Positions 1 through 6,850 of a stretch of 11,624 nucleotides of DNA are shown here, piece by piece. Within the stretch, counting starts at the first letter, position 1. Every line of letters starts with the position of its first letter. The stretch spans positions 1 through 11,624 of the forward strand of contig CALAVE010000093.1 in NCBI GenBank assembly GCA_937892215.1, given 5' to 3'. This stretch comes from an uncultured Porphyromonadaceae bacterium (GTDB lineage: Bacteria > Bacteroidota > Bacteroidia > Bacteroidales > Muribaculaceae). Both the position numbers and the translations under genes were made by a program. The notes beneath the pieces are model-generated. The model had not been told where the DNA came from. It worked only from the letters and a program-made list of their open reading frames with translations, and ran no database searches.

Positions 1-72
1 ATTGCAATTCAAAATCATTGACTATTTAGTGAATATTTTGATGCGGTTGCCGTGGGTATTTTAATGAGTTGT

Positions 73-103
73 TTTGTCAGGTGAAAGTTTATTTGTAATT
101 TTG
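73..103 (+). promoter_or_regulatory. Bacteroidota-type promoter for ftsY-rimO
   Basis: A TTTG box at 73-76 is followed, after exactly 19 bases, by TAATTTTG at 96-103, which fits the TAnnTTTG -7 element of the primary sigma factor in Bacteroidota. The predicted transcription start near 109-110 leaves a leader of about 15 bases before the ftsY ATG at 125, with no Shine-Dalgarno sequence. The -33/-7 match and the position just ahead of the first gene of a forward pair support the call; the start site itself is inferred. Confidence 0.75.
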
Positions 104-124
104 CAATGAAATATAACTATAATT

Positions 125-1078
125 ATGGGAATTTTCAGTTTTTTCAGCAAAGATAAGAAGGAGACACTCGACAAAGGCCTTGAAAAGACCAAGCAGGGAG
201 TGTTTGCCAAGTTGTCGCGAGCGATAGCCGGCAAGAGCAAGATAGATGATGACGTGCTCGACAACCTAGAAGAAGTGTTCATTACAAGTGATGTGGGAGT
301 GAATACCACATTGAAGATACTGGACAGAATAGAGAGCCGTGTGGCCCGCGACAAATATGTGGGCACCGATGAACTTAACGATATGCTCTGTGACGAAATC
401 ACCCAAATGCTGGTAGATAATGACAACGCCAACCGCGACGACTTTGTGGTGGACGAGGCCAAGAAACCTTACGTGATAATGGTGGTGGGCGTGAACGGAG
501 TGGGCAAGACCACAACTATCGGGAAACTGGCATATCAGTACAAGAAAGCCGGAAACAGGGTAGTGCTTGGGGCCGCCGACACGTATCGTGCCGCTGCCGA
601 TGAACAATTGGAAATATGGGGCTCGCGCGTGGATGTGCCGGTGATTAAGCATAACATGGGAACAGATCCGGCCTCGGTGGCATATGATGCGGTGTCGAGC
701 GCGAAGGCGCAGGGTGCTGACGTGGTGATAATAGACACGGCCGGGCGTCTGCACAATAACGTGAGCCTGATGAACGAACTTACTAAGATAAAGCGCGTGA
801 TGCAGAAGGTGCTGCCCGACGCTCCACACGAGATACTGCTTGTACTGGACGGCTCCACAGGCCAGAACGCTTTTGAGCAGGCTAAGCAGTTTGTGGCAGC
901 CACAGAAGTGAATGCACTGGCTATAACCAAACTGGACGGCACCGCAAAGGGCGGTGTGGTGATAGGTATAAGTGACCAATTCCAGATACCGGTTAAATAC
1001 ATCGGGCTGGGTGAAGGAATGGAAGACTTGCAACTGTTCCGCAAAGAGGAATTTGTTAAGTCGCTGTTTGGCAAATAA
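125..1078 (+). CDS. ftsY: Signal recognition particle receptor FtsY
   Basis: FtsY is the SRP receptor GTPase. It docks ribosome-nascent-chain-SRP complexes at the inner membrane and delivers membrane proteins to SecYEG. The 317-residue protein has the NG domain architecture: a helical N domain (about 20-100) and a GTPase G domain with the P-loop GVNGVGKTT at 122-130, DTYRAAA at 152-158, DTAGR at 204-208, TKLD at 268-271 and GLGEG at 294-298. It lacks the long acidic A domain of the E. coli protein; only a short basic and hydrophobic N-terminus (GIFSFFSK) precedes the N domain, and this could act as the membrane anchor. The ATG at 125 sits about 15 bases below the predicted transcription start. 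rimO follows after 27 bases and is probably co-transcribed. Family assignment is secure. Confidence 0.97.
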   Translation: MGIFSFFSKDKKETLDKGLEKTKQGVFAKLSRAIAGKSKIDDDVLDNLEEVFITSDVGVNTTLKILDRIESRVARDKYVGTDELNDMLCDEITQMLVDNDNANRDDFVVDEAKKPYVIMVVGVNGVGKTTTIGKLAYQYKKAGNRVVLGAADTYRAAADEQLEIWGSRVDVPVIKHNMGTDPASVAYDAVSSAKAQGADVVIIDTAGRLHNNVSLMNELTKIKRVMQKVLPDAPHEILLVLDGSTGQNAFEQAKQFVAATEVNALAITKLDGTAKGGVVIGISDQFQIPVKYIGLGEGMEDLQLFRKEEFVKSLFGK

Positions 1079-1105
1079 ATAAATTTAAGAGGAAAGTAGG
1101 GGAGA

Positions 1106-2416
1106 GTGAAGAAGAACAAGATTGACATCATTTCGCTTGGATGCTCAAAGAATCTGGTGGATTCAGAGCATCTGATGCGTCAGTTGCAAGCGAGTGGCTA
1201 TCAGATAGAGCATAATCCGAGTAGAGTGACGGGCGAAATTGTGGTTGTAAACACGTGCGGATTTATCCGTGACGCACAGGAAGAGTCAATCAACACAATT
1301 CTGGAACTTGGCGAGGCTAAGCGAAAAGGCAAAATCAGGAAACTGCTGGTGATGGGATGCCTTGCGGAGCGTTTTCTGGCCGAACTTACTGAAGAACTGC
1401 CGGAGGTGGATAAGTTCTACGGAAAATTTAACTGGAAAGAACTGCTGGCCGATATAGGCAAAGCGTACGATGAGAGCCTCAAGGCCGAGCGTTATCTTAC
1501 CACCCCCAGCCATTACGCTTACCTGAAGATATCGGAAGGGTGCAACCGCTTTTGCGCTTTTTGTGCAATACCGCTCATTACAGGTAGGCACAAATCGGTT
1601 CCGATGGAAACCTTGCTCGACGAAGTGAGATATATGGTGGCCCGCGGTGTGAAGGAAATTAATGTGATAGCACAAGATTTGTCTTCGTATGGACTGGACT
1701 TGTACGGAGAGATGAAACTCCCGGAACTTGTGAGCAAGATATCGGAGATAGATGGCGTGGAGTGGATAAGGCTACACTATGCGTATCCCACTCAGTTCCC
1801 TTATGAGATCTTGCCTGTGATGGCTACTAATCCCAAGGTGTGCAAATATTTGGATATCGCACTCCAGCATATAAGCGATAAAGTCCTGGCAAACATGCGC
1901 CGGCATATAGGCAAGGCTGAGACTCTGGAACTGCTAAGGCGACTTAGGGCCGAAGTCCCCGGTATTCACATCAGAACCACGCTAATGGTGGGCTTCCCCG
2001 GAGAAGGAGAAACGGAGTACGGCGAGTTGAAAGAATTTTTGAAAGAGTCACGTTTTGAGAGAATGGGGGCATTCGCTTACAGTGAAGAAGAGGGCACATA
2101 CGCATCACGAAATCTTAAGGATGAAATTCCCGAAGAGGAGAAACAGCGGCGACTGAGCGAGATTATGGAGATGCAGGAAGAAATCTCGCTGGAGATTAAT
2201 GAGAGCAAGGTGGGGCAGGTGCTGCGCGTGATTGTGGACCGAGAGGAGGATGATTACTACGTGGGGCGAACCGAATGGGACTCGCCGGAGGTGGACAATG
2301 AAGTGCTGATAGAGAAGAACGATGACATTGTAGTGGGAGAGTTCTGTGACGTGAAGATTACTGAAGCAATGCCCTTTGAACTCATAGCAGAATTGGTGGA
2401 GAACCCCCAAAACTGA
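1106..2416 (+). CDS. rimO: Ribosomal protein S12 methylthiotransferase RimO
   Basis: RimO is a radical SAM enzyme that adds a methylthio group to the conserved aspartate (Asp89 in E. coli numbering) of ribosomal protein S12. The 436-residue protein has an N-terminal UPF0004/MTTase domain with the three expected cluster cysteines C13, C51 and C85. The radical SAM CxxxCxxC motif follows at C146, C150 and C153, and a TRAM domain lies at about 368-430. The start is GTG at 1106: an in-frame TAG lies at 1097-1099, and the encoded N-terminus (KKNKIDIISLGCSKNLVDSE) matches the family start. Purine-rich stretches just upstream (AAGAGGAAA around 1087-1095 and AGGGGAG at 1098-1104) may help initiation. 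RimO rather than MiaB is favoured by the SLGCSKNLVDSE start and the EWDSPEVDNEV segment near the C-terminus. The stop lies only 9 bases from the stop of the opposing kinase gene. Confidence 0.96.
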   Translation: MKKNKIDIISLGCSKNLVDSEHLMRQLQASGYQIEHNPSRVTGEIVVVNTCGFIRDAQEESINTILELGEAKRKGKIRKLLVMGCLAERFLAELTEELPEVDKFYGKFNWKELLADIGKAYDESLKAERYLTTPSHYAYLKISEGCNRFCAFCAIPLITGRHKSVPMETLLDEVRYMVARGVKEINVIAQDLSSYGLDLYGEMKLPELVSKISEIDGVEWIRLHYAYPTQFPYEILPVMATNPKVCKYLDIALQHISDKVLANMRRHIGKAETLELLRRLRAEVPGIHIRTTLMVGFPGEGETEYGELKEFLKESRFERMGAFAYSEEEGTYASRNLKDEIPEEEKQRRLSEIMEMQEEISLEINESKVGQVLRVIVDREEDDYYVGRTEWDSPEVDNEVLIEKNDDIVVGEFCDVKITEAMPFELIAELVENPQN

Positions 2417-2425
2417 GAATTGCAA

Positions 2426-3346
2426 TTACTTGTTATTTATCTTCAGTGTGAAAGTAAAGGTCAGTCCCTTTTTGTCTCCGGAAGATGCAACGATAGTGCC
2501 GCCATGAATCATGACGGCGTTTTTCACTATAGCCAAGCCGAGTCCTGTGCCCCCCATTGAACGGCTCCGTCCCTTGTCAACCCGGTAAAAACGTTCAAAT
2601 ATGCGTGGCAAATGCTCTTGCGGGATTCCCACACCATTGTCGCTAAAAGTGAATTTCCATTCATCTGCCAGCTTTTCAGCGCGAATTTCTATAGTTGTTC
2701 CATCTCCCGCATATTTTAAGCTGTTGTCAATGAGATTGCTGAAGATGCTGTAAACAAGAGACTCGTTTCCGTGAATGATGATGTCTTGAGGCAGATAATT
2801 GCGGAGAGTCATGTGCTTTTCCTTGATTTTCATCGCTGTTTCCTGCTCAATGTCGGAAACGAGATATGAAATGCAGAGACGTTCCATAGGAAGCAGGTCG
2901 CTTCCATAGTCGATACGGTTGAGCACAGTAATATCCTCAATAAGAGCGGCAAGTTTCAGAGCCTGATCTTTCGTTCGTTGCAAGAAATGTAGCCGTTCGT
3001 CGGGGGTGATGTCTGGGTTCTCGAGCATGGTGTCGGCATATCCCAGGATACTTGCCACCGGAGTCTTCAGTTCGTGAGATATGTTCTGTGTGAGTTCTCG
3101 CCTCATAGCGTTCTCCTTTTCGAGTTGAGAGCGGCTGATGCGCTCATCCATTTTGCTGGCATACCTGAAAAGGAACCAGCCGAGTCCGGTTAGGACCACT
3201 ATGGAGAATATGAGTAAATTCCAGTCGCTTTGTTCGTCGAACGCCTGCAAGAAACGCCTGTCGTAATCTTCAAATAAAATAAAGACAAGTGCATAGGCGA
3301 GGAAAATGCCCATGACACTCAACCACATTTTACGTCCCTCTTTCAT
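2426..3346 (-). CDS. Sensor histidine kinase, PhoR-like, minimal sensor
   Basis: This is a membrane histidine kinase that should phosphorylate the response regulator encoded just upstream. The 306-residue protein has two membrane helices (about 8-25 and 43-61) separated by only about 17 residues outside the membrane. After a short linker comes the HisKA domain with the phospho-acceptor H91 in ISHELKTP (89-96), including the E-x-x-T phosphatase motif. The ATPase domain shows the N box NLIDNSLKY (204-212), G1 DNGVGIP (236-242), F box FERFYRVD (250-257) and G2 GGTGLGLAIV (265-274), so it should be active. There is no room for a PAS or a full HAMP domain. The ATG at 3346 is 4 bases after the regulator stop. 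A second in-frame ATG at 3328 (M7) is preceded by AAAGAGGGA and could be the true start. The signal is inferred to be phosphate because of the neighbouring transporter. Confidence 0.92.
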   Translation of the reverse strand: MKEGRKMWLSVMGIFLAYALVFILFEDYDRRFLQAFDEQSDWNLLIFSIVVLTGLGWFLFRYASKMDERISRSQLEKENAMRRELTQNISHELKTPVASILGYADTMLENPDITPDERLHFLQRTKDQALKLAALIEDITVLNRIDYGSDLLPMERLCISYLVSDIEQETAMKIKEKHMTLRNYLPQDIIIHGNESLVYSIFSNLIDNSLKYAGDGTTIEIRAEKLADEWKFTFSDNGVGIPQEHLPRIFERFYRVDKGRSRSMGGTGLGLAIVKNAVMIHGGTIVASSGDKKGLTFTFTLKINNK

Positions 3347-3350
3347 GATT

Positions 3351-4016
3351 TCAGTCTTTGAAGAAATAACCGAAGCCCACTTTTGAAATCAGATTACCGG
3401 CATAACGCCCCAGTTTCTTGCGAAGTCGGGTAATGTTCACGTCCACAGTTCGGTCCGACACGATGACATTGCGGGGCCACACGTTCTCAATGAGTTGCTG
3501 GCGAGTGAACACTTCGCCACGGTGGCTTAGGAAAAAGCAAAGCAGGTCGTACTCGTTATGTGTGAGTGAGATTTCCGTGCCATCGATAGACACGGATTTG
3601 TGACTCTCATTGACGCTGATACCTGCTGGGCCGATGTGGCTTGCGGAGCGATTAAGCACGGCTTTTACACGCGCGACGACCTCCTTGATAGAAAACGGCT
3701 TGGTGACATAATCATCTGCGCCGATATCGAACCCGGTGAGAATATCATCGTTAGAGTCACGTGCTGTGAGATAGATTATGGGCAAACTACCTAATACAGA
3801 ATCGTGCCTTATCCGTGCGCCCAGTTCATACCCCGACATTCCGGGCATCATCACGTCCAGAATGAGCAGATGAAACTGATTCTCATTCAATTTTCCGATA
3901 GCCTCTTCAGCACTATATGCCACATCGGTTGTGAAACCGGCCAATGACAGGTTGAATTGCAGAATCTCGCACAAGTCATGCTCGTCGTCCACTATTAGAA
4001 TACGTCGGTCTTCCAT
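3351..4016 (-). CDS. OmpR/PhoB-family response regulator
   Basis: This is a two-component transcription factor. The 221-residue protein has a receiver domain (about 5-118) with the acidic pair D10/D11, phospho-acceptor D54 in LILDVMMPG, T84 and K106. A winged-helix DNA-binding domain follows (about 134-221), with a recognition helix around 187-202 (SDRTVDVNITRLRKKL). All receiver residues needed for phosphotransfer are present. I chose the ATG at 4016; the codon just before it, at 4017-4019, is GTG and could give one extra residue. The gene lies 18 bases after the Na+/phosphate cotransporter and 4 bases before the kinase, so the three are very likely one transcript. It resembles PhoB and the Bacteroides RprY type; the exact subfamily cannot be settled by reading. 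Confidence 0.94.
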   Translation of the reverse strand: MEDRRILIVDDEHDLCEILQFNLSLAGFTTDVAYSAEEAIGKLNENQFHLLILDVMMPGMSGYELGARIRHDSVLGSLPIIYLTARDSNDDILTGFDIGADDYVTKPFSIKEVVARVKAVLNRSASHIGPAGISVNESHKSVSIDGTEISLTHNEYDLLCFFLSHRGEVFTRQQLIENVWPRNVIVSDRTVDVNITRLRKKLGRYAGNLISKVGFGYFFKD

Positions 4017-4034
4017 CACCCAAAATCCATCAGC

Positions 4035-5705
4035 TTATTTTCCGAATCGAGCCTCAACCACGTTGATGATGTAGTCGCCAAGCATCTCACATTCACTAAC
4101 GAGGTCGGAATAGAGAGAGCCCAGAGAGTAGTCGTACTCATGCTTGTCGAGAGCTCTAATGTTCTCATCTTTCAGACGGTTTCGCTTCTGATTTATAATG
4201 TTCTCAATACGATATGACTCATCGATATCCAAATCCTGAATGGGGCCTTTAAGCACAATGTTCATTTGCGTCATGGCATCGTTGATATCGTTCATCATAT
4301 CTTTCACCTTATCTTGTTGAGCATCGGTAAGTGACACAGAGAGGTCCTGCTTGCGATTAAGAATTCGTGCAATCTTGTAGCAAGAGTCGCCCAGACTCTC
4401 GAGCTCGCTGATTTCGCGTATCAGCTGACGAATCTTCTGCTTGGTTTCATCGGAGAGGTGATTGTCGCCTATTTGTTCGAGGTAACGTGCAATCTCGAGT
4501 TCTATCTTGTCGGATGCGTCTTCTTCGTTCTCAATCTCTTTGAAAAGTTCGGAGAAACGGTCGGCGTCATCGGCAAGGACCAAATCACTTGTTTTAGCGA
4601 ACATGGCTTGCATCCTGTCGCCAAAGTTCTCCACTTCTTTCTGAGCCTGAAGCAAAGCAATTTCCGGAGTCTGCACCGGACCGAAATCAATGTATCTGAG
4701 GCGTTCCCCGTCTTGCTGCGTCTCTTTCTTTGGTTTGATAACCCAGCAGACGAACTTCTCAATCTGAGGAATGAACCAAATCAGGATGAATGTGTTAGTG
4801 AGGTTGAAGCAGGTGTGGAAAGTGGCGAGAACTACATTGAGGTTTTCCACCGAGTCGCCGGCGAGGTCGCACACGAAATCGACAAACGGATGGAATACGG
4901 TTAGCATCCAGCACACACCAAACACATTAAAGAACATGTGTGCAAACGCAGCCCGTCGGGCCTGTGTGGAAGCGGTCATTGCGGCGATGTTAGAAGTGAC
5001 GGTGGTTCCAATGTTTTCACCCATAACAAGGGCAATTCCTTGATAGATGGGCAGTGCTCCGCTGCTGCACAGAATCATGGTGATAGCCATGACAGCCGCT
5101 GACGACTGGACACACATGGTGAGCACGCCACCAATGAGCAGAAATATGATTGTGGTGGTGAAACTCTTGGGGTCGAACGAAGAGAAGAAACTGATTACGG
5201 CTTCATTCTCAGACAGGTTCATGTCAATTCCGGTTTGGCGAAGAGTGCCTAAGCCAAGGAACATAAACGACAGTCCAAAGAGGAAATATCCGATGTTTTC
5301 CTGCTTTTTGCGGTAGATAAGGAAGATAGCGAGGAAAAATGCTGGCCACACGAAATTGGTGATGTTGAATGTGAAACCGGCCGACATTATCCATGCAGTG
5401 AGGGTGGTACCGATATTGGCACCCATTATAATGGAGATGGCCTGAGAGAGCATGAGCAGCCCGGCATTAACGAATGAAACTGTCATTACAGTGGTTGCCG
5501 TGGAACTCTGAACAGTGGCTGTTACCAGGAGTCCGGTAAGCACACCGGTGAAACGGTTGGTTGTCATTCTGCTCAGCACGTGTCGCAGGCCGGGACCGGC
5601 CAATTTCTGGAGAGCCTCACTCATGGTTTTCAGTCCGAACATGAGCAGGGCGAGAGAGCCAAGCAATTTAGTAGCAATTAGAAAAAAGTCTTGATTAGCA
5701 TCCAT
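4035..5705 (-). CDS. Na+/phosphate cotransporter with PhoU-like C-terminal domain
   Basis: This is a NptA/YjbB-type sodium-dependent phosphate transporter (PF02690 family) of the inner membrane. The 556-residue protein has an internally duplicated membrane half. Repeat one carries QSSTATT at 66-72 and GANIGTT at 95-101; repeat two carries QSSAAV at 200-205 and GENIGTT at 229-235. The QSS motifs are the family's substrate and sodium signature. About eight or more hydrophobic segments end near residue 322. A soluble helical domain from about 350 to 556 resembles PhoU, with ESLGD at 436-440 and EMLGD at 540-544 as the ExxxD-type metal-binding repeats. It is immediately followed by a PhoB/PhoR-like regulator and kinase. 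A 98-base gap separates it from the gene upstream on the same strand, so an internal promoter is possible, but only a weak -7-like TAACTTTA (5727-5734 on the reverse strand) is seen, without a good -33. Confidence 0.93.
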   Translation of the reverse strand: MDANQDFFLIATKLLGSLALLMFGLKTMSEALQKLAGPGLRHVLSRMTTNRFTGVLTGLLVTATVQSSTATTVMTVSFVNAGLLMLSQAISIIMGANIGTTLTAWIMSAGFTFNITNFVWPAFFLAIFLIYRKKQENIGYFLFGLSFMFLGLGTLRQTGIDMNLSENEAVISFFSSFDPKSFTTTIIFLLIGGVLTMCVQSSAAVMAITMILCSSGALPIYQGIALVMGENIGTTVTSNIAAMTASTQARRAAFAHMFFNVFGVCWMLTVFHPFVDFVCDLAGDSVENLNVVLATFHTCFNLTNTFILIWFIPQIEKFVCWVIKPKKETQQDGERLRYIDFGPVQTPEIALLQAQKEVENFGDRMQAMFAKTSDLVLADDADRFSELFKEIENEEDASDKIELEIARYLEQIGDNHLSDETKQKIRQLIREISELESLGDSCYKIARILNRKQDLSVSLTDAQQDKVKDMMNDINDAMTQMNIVLKGPIQDLDIDESYRIENIINQKRNRLKDENIRALDKHEYDYSLGSLYSDLVSECEMLGDYIINVVEARFGK

Positions 5706-5803
5706 ATTAAAAGTGTAATTATGGCGTAAAGTTACTTCTAAAGAATGGTAATCACCTATAGATTAGTATTACATTATGGTTACAAAAGCGAATGCTCCAT
5801 AGT

Positions 5804-6082
5804 TCATTCTTTGTCGGTGTCGGTAGGGAGAGTGTCGTGGGTGCTGTTATCTTCAGAATCATACTTGCCATACTGCTCCTGGTCCTCTCGCTTCTGCCTA
5901 AGTCGTTCTTTCTTTTTCAGAACCAAGTGGAGGAGTAAAATGATGATAAGGCTCACAAGAATAACAGCAAAAAAGAAGTTCTTGTTGCCGGAGGTGTAGT
6001 TCTCGCGGCCCATATATGCCATAACGGCGAGGTATGCCAGCATGCACACCGGTATGATAGTGGATTGCTTAATGCGTTTCAT
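5804..6082 (-). CDS. Small two-helix membrane protein of unknown function
   Basis: I do not recognise this 92-residue protein. It has two hydrophobic helices at about 9-24 and 36-55, separated by a short polar loop (GRENYTSGNKN). A strongly basic juxtamembrane patch, KKKERLRQKRE, lies at 56-66, and the tail (66-92) is acidic and polar, rich in D, E, S and T. By the positive-inside rule both ends should face the cytoplasm. The reading frame begins inside the end of the exonuclease gene (14-base overlap), which indicates translational coupling and supports it as a real gene rather than a chance frame. A forward-strand frame covers part of the same DNA but lacks such context. Function is unknown; membrane recruitment of a partner through the charged tail is only a guess. 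Confidence 0.75.
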   Translation of the reverse strand: MKRIKQSTIIPVCMLAYLAVMAYMGRENYTSGNKNFFFAVILVSLIIILLLHLVLKKKERLRQKREDQEQYGKYDSEDNSTHDTLPTDTDKE

Positions 6083-6713
6083 CAGTATCAGTAGTTTCAG
6101 TGATTAGTTCGTGTAGATATTCTGACTCAAGCGGCCGGAATTGCCCGCTGGCGAGATACTCATAGATTTTCAGACAAGCGTATGCGTCGATTGCGGCATA
6201 CACCATTTGCCCTTTGGAGAGTTCAGAGGCTTCCCAGTTAGTGACGCGCTGCCCCTTGGAAATGCGCTGGTTGAACAGAATGGCGTAGATTTTCTGTAGG
6301 CTTAGGTCTGCAATCATGTATTGGCCGACGATATCCTGCAAGTCGATAAATCCTTGCGGTTTTAGGTCAGAACGGCTGTGCAGCGCGTTGAAATCGTCGT
6401 GTAGCGACAAACCAATCTTAGTGGTTTCTGCTGAAGCAAGAAAGTTAGCAAGCGTTTCTGGGATTCCGGTTATGTTCACCCGGAAGAGGAAGCACTCCTT
6501 TAGCGTGGAAACCTGAATGAGCGCAACCTTATTGTGCTGGCCTTTCTTAAAAGAAGGGCGCGTCTCGGTGTCGATGCCAACCATGGCTTGCTTGCTGAGG
6601 AAATTCACGGCCTTTACGACATCGGTGGTGGAATCAATCAGATGAATCTTGCCGGGGAAATGAACGACCGGCATCTCGTTTAACTTCTCTTTATCTATTG
6701 AAATTACTTGCAT
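6069..6713 (-). CDS. DEDDy 3'-5' exonuclease, WRN/RNase D-like
   Basis: This is a single-domain 3'-5' exonuclease of the DnaQ/RNase H fold. The 214-residue protein has Exo I as GIDTET with D48 and E50, Exo II as GLSLHDD with D106/D107, and Exo III as YAAIDAY with Y172 and D176 (Y-x3-D, the DEDDy type). The stretch around 49-76 (ETRPSFKKG followed by KVALIQVST) is closer to the Werner-syndrome-protein exonuclease than to E. coli RNase D. No helicase or HRDC domain is attached. Whether the substrate is DNA or RNA cannot be told from the sequence. It is the first gene of the reverse run and overlaps the small membrane protein gene by 14 bases. The ATG at 6713 lies about 35 bases downstream of a predicted transcription start. 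Confidence 0.9.
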   Translation of the reverse strand: MQVISIDKEKLNEMPVVHFPGKIHLIDSTTDVVKAVNFLSKQAMVGIDTETRPSFKKGQHNKVALIQVSTLKECFLFRVNITGIPETLANFLASAETTKIGLSLHDDFNALHSRSDLKPQGFIDLQDIVGQYMIADLSLQKIYAILFNQRISKGQRVTNWEASELSKGQMVYAAIDAYACLKIYEYLASGQFRPLESEYLHELITETTDTDETH

Positions 6714-6753
6714 AGGAATCGTGAAATATGCGAATAATCGCAGAAATCCAGCA

Positions 6754-6785
6754 CAAAGTTACATGAAAACGATGTAATTATGAAA
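6754..6785 (-). promoter_or_regulatory. Possible promoter for the exonuclease gene run
   Basis: On the reverse strand, TAACTTTG (forward bases 6754-6761) is a perfect TAnnTTTG -7 element. Twenty bases upstream of it lies TTTC (6782-6785), an imperfect match to the TTTG -33 box. The predicted start near 6748 leaves a leader of about 35 bases. The intergenic segment 6714-6850 thus carries two back-to-back promoters, this one and that of tgt. Confidence 0.5.
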
Positions 6786-6800
6786 TTTTGACTATTTGAA

Positions 6801-6832
6801 TTTGCTAAGAGTGGCTGAAAGTATTAATTTTG
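6801..6832 (+). promoter_or_regulatory. Bacteroidota-type promoter for tgt
   Basis: TTTG at 6801-6804 and TAATTTTG at 6825-6832 are separated by 20 bases, a full match to the phylum consensus. The predicted transcription start is near 6838-6839, about 12 bases before the tgt ATG. The -7 box covers the TTG at 6830 that would otherwise be the first in-frame start codon, which argues against that start. Confidence 0.75.
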
Positions 6833-6850
6833 TTGTTGATTTTGACGAAT

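Noticed and set aside
2..64. Frame open from the left edge to a TAA at 62-64, possibly the tail of an upstream gene
   Set aside because: Only 20 codons, hydrophobic and not recognisable; such a length without a stop is common by chance. It cannot be supported without sequence to the left.
1079..1105. Riboswitch or terminator between ftsY and rimO
   Set aside because: Only 27 bases, A- and G-rich, with no hairpin; it looks like a simple operon spacer.
266..1131. Long reverse-strand frames over ftsY
   Set aside because: They mirror the real gene in other frames, have no recognisable domain, and are rich in H, S and C as expected for antisense frames of a coding region.
4458..5316. Forward-strand frames inside the phosphate transporter
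   Set aside because: The opposite strand encodes an intact transporter with clear family motifs; the forward frames are short, low-complexity shadows without promoters.
5706..5803. Possible internal promoter or attenuator ahead of the phosphate transporter
   Set aside because: The best -7 candidate (reverse TAACTTTA, 5727-5734) differs from the consensus and has no -33 box at 19-21 bases; the inverted repeat TAATC/GATTA (5749-5765) is only 5 bp. Too weak to annotate.
6830..6850. N-terminal extension of Tgt from a TTG at 6830
   Set aside because: The TTG overlaps the -7 promoter element and would precede the predicted transcription start; the ATG at 6851 gives the normal family length and N-terminus.
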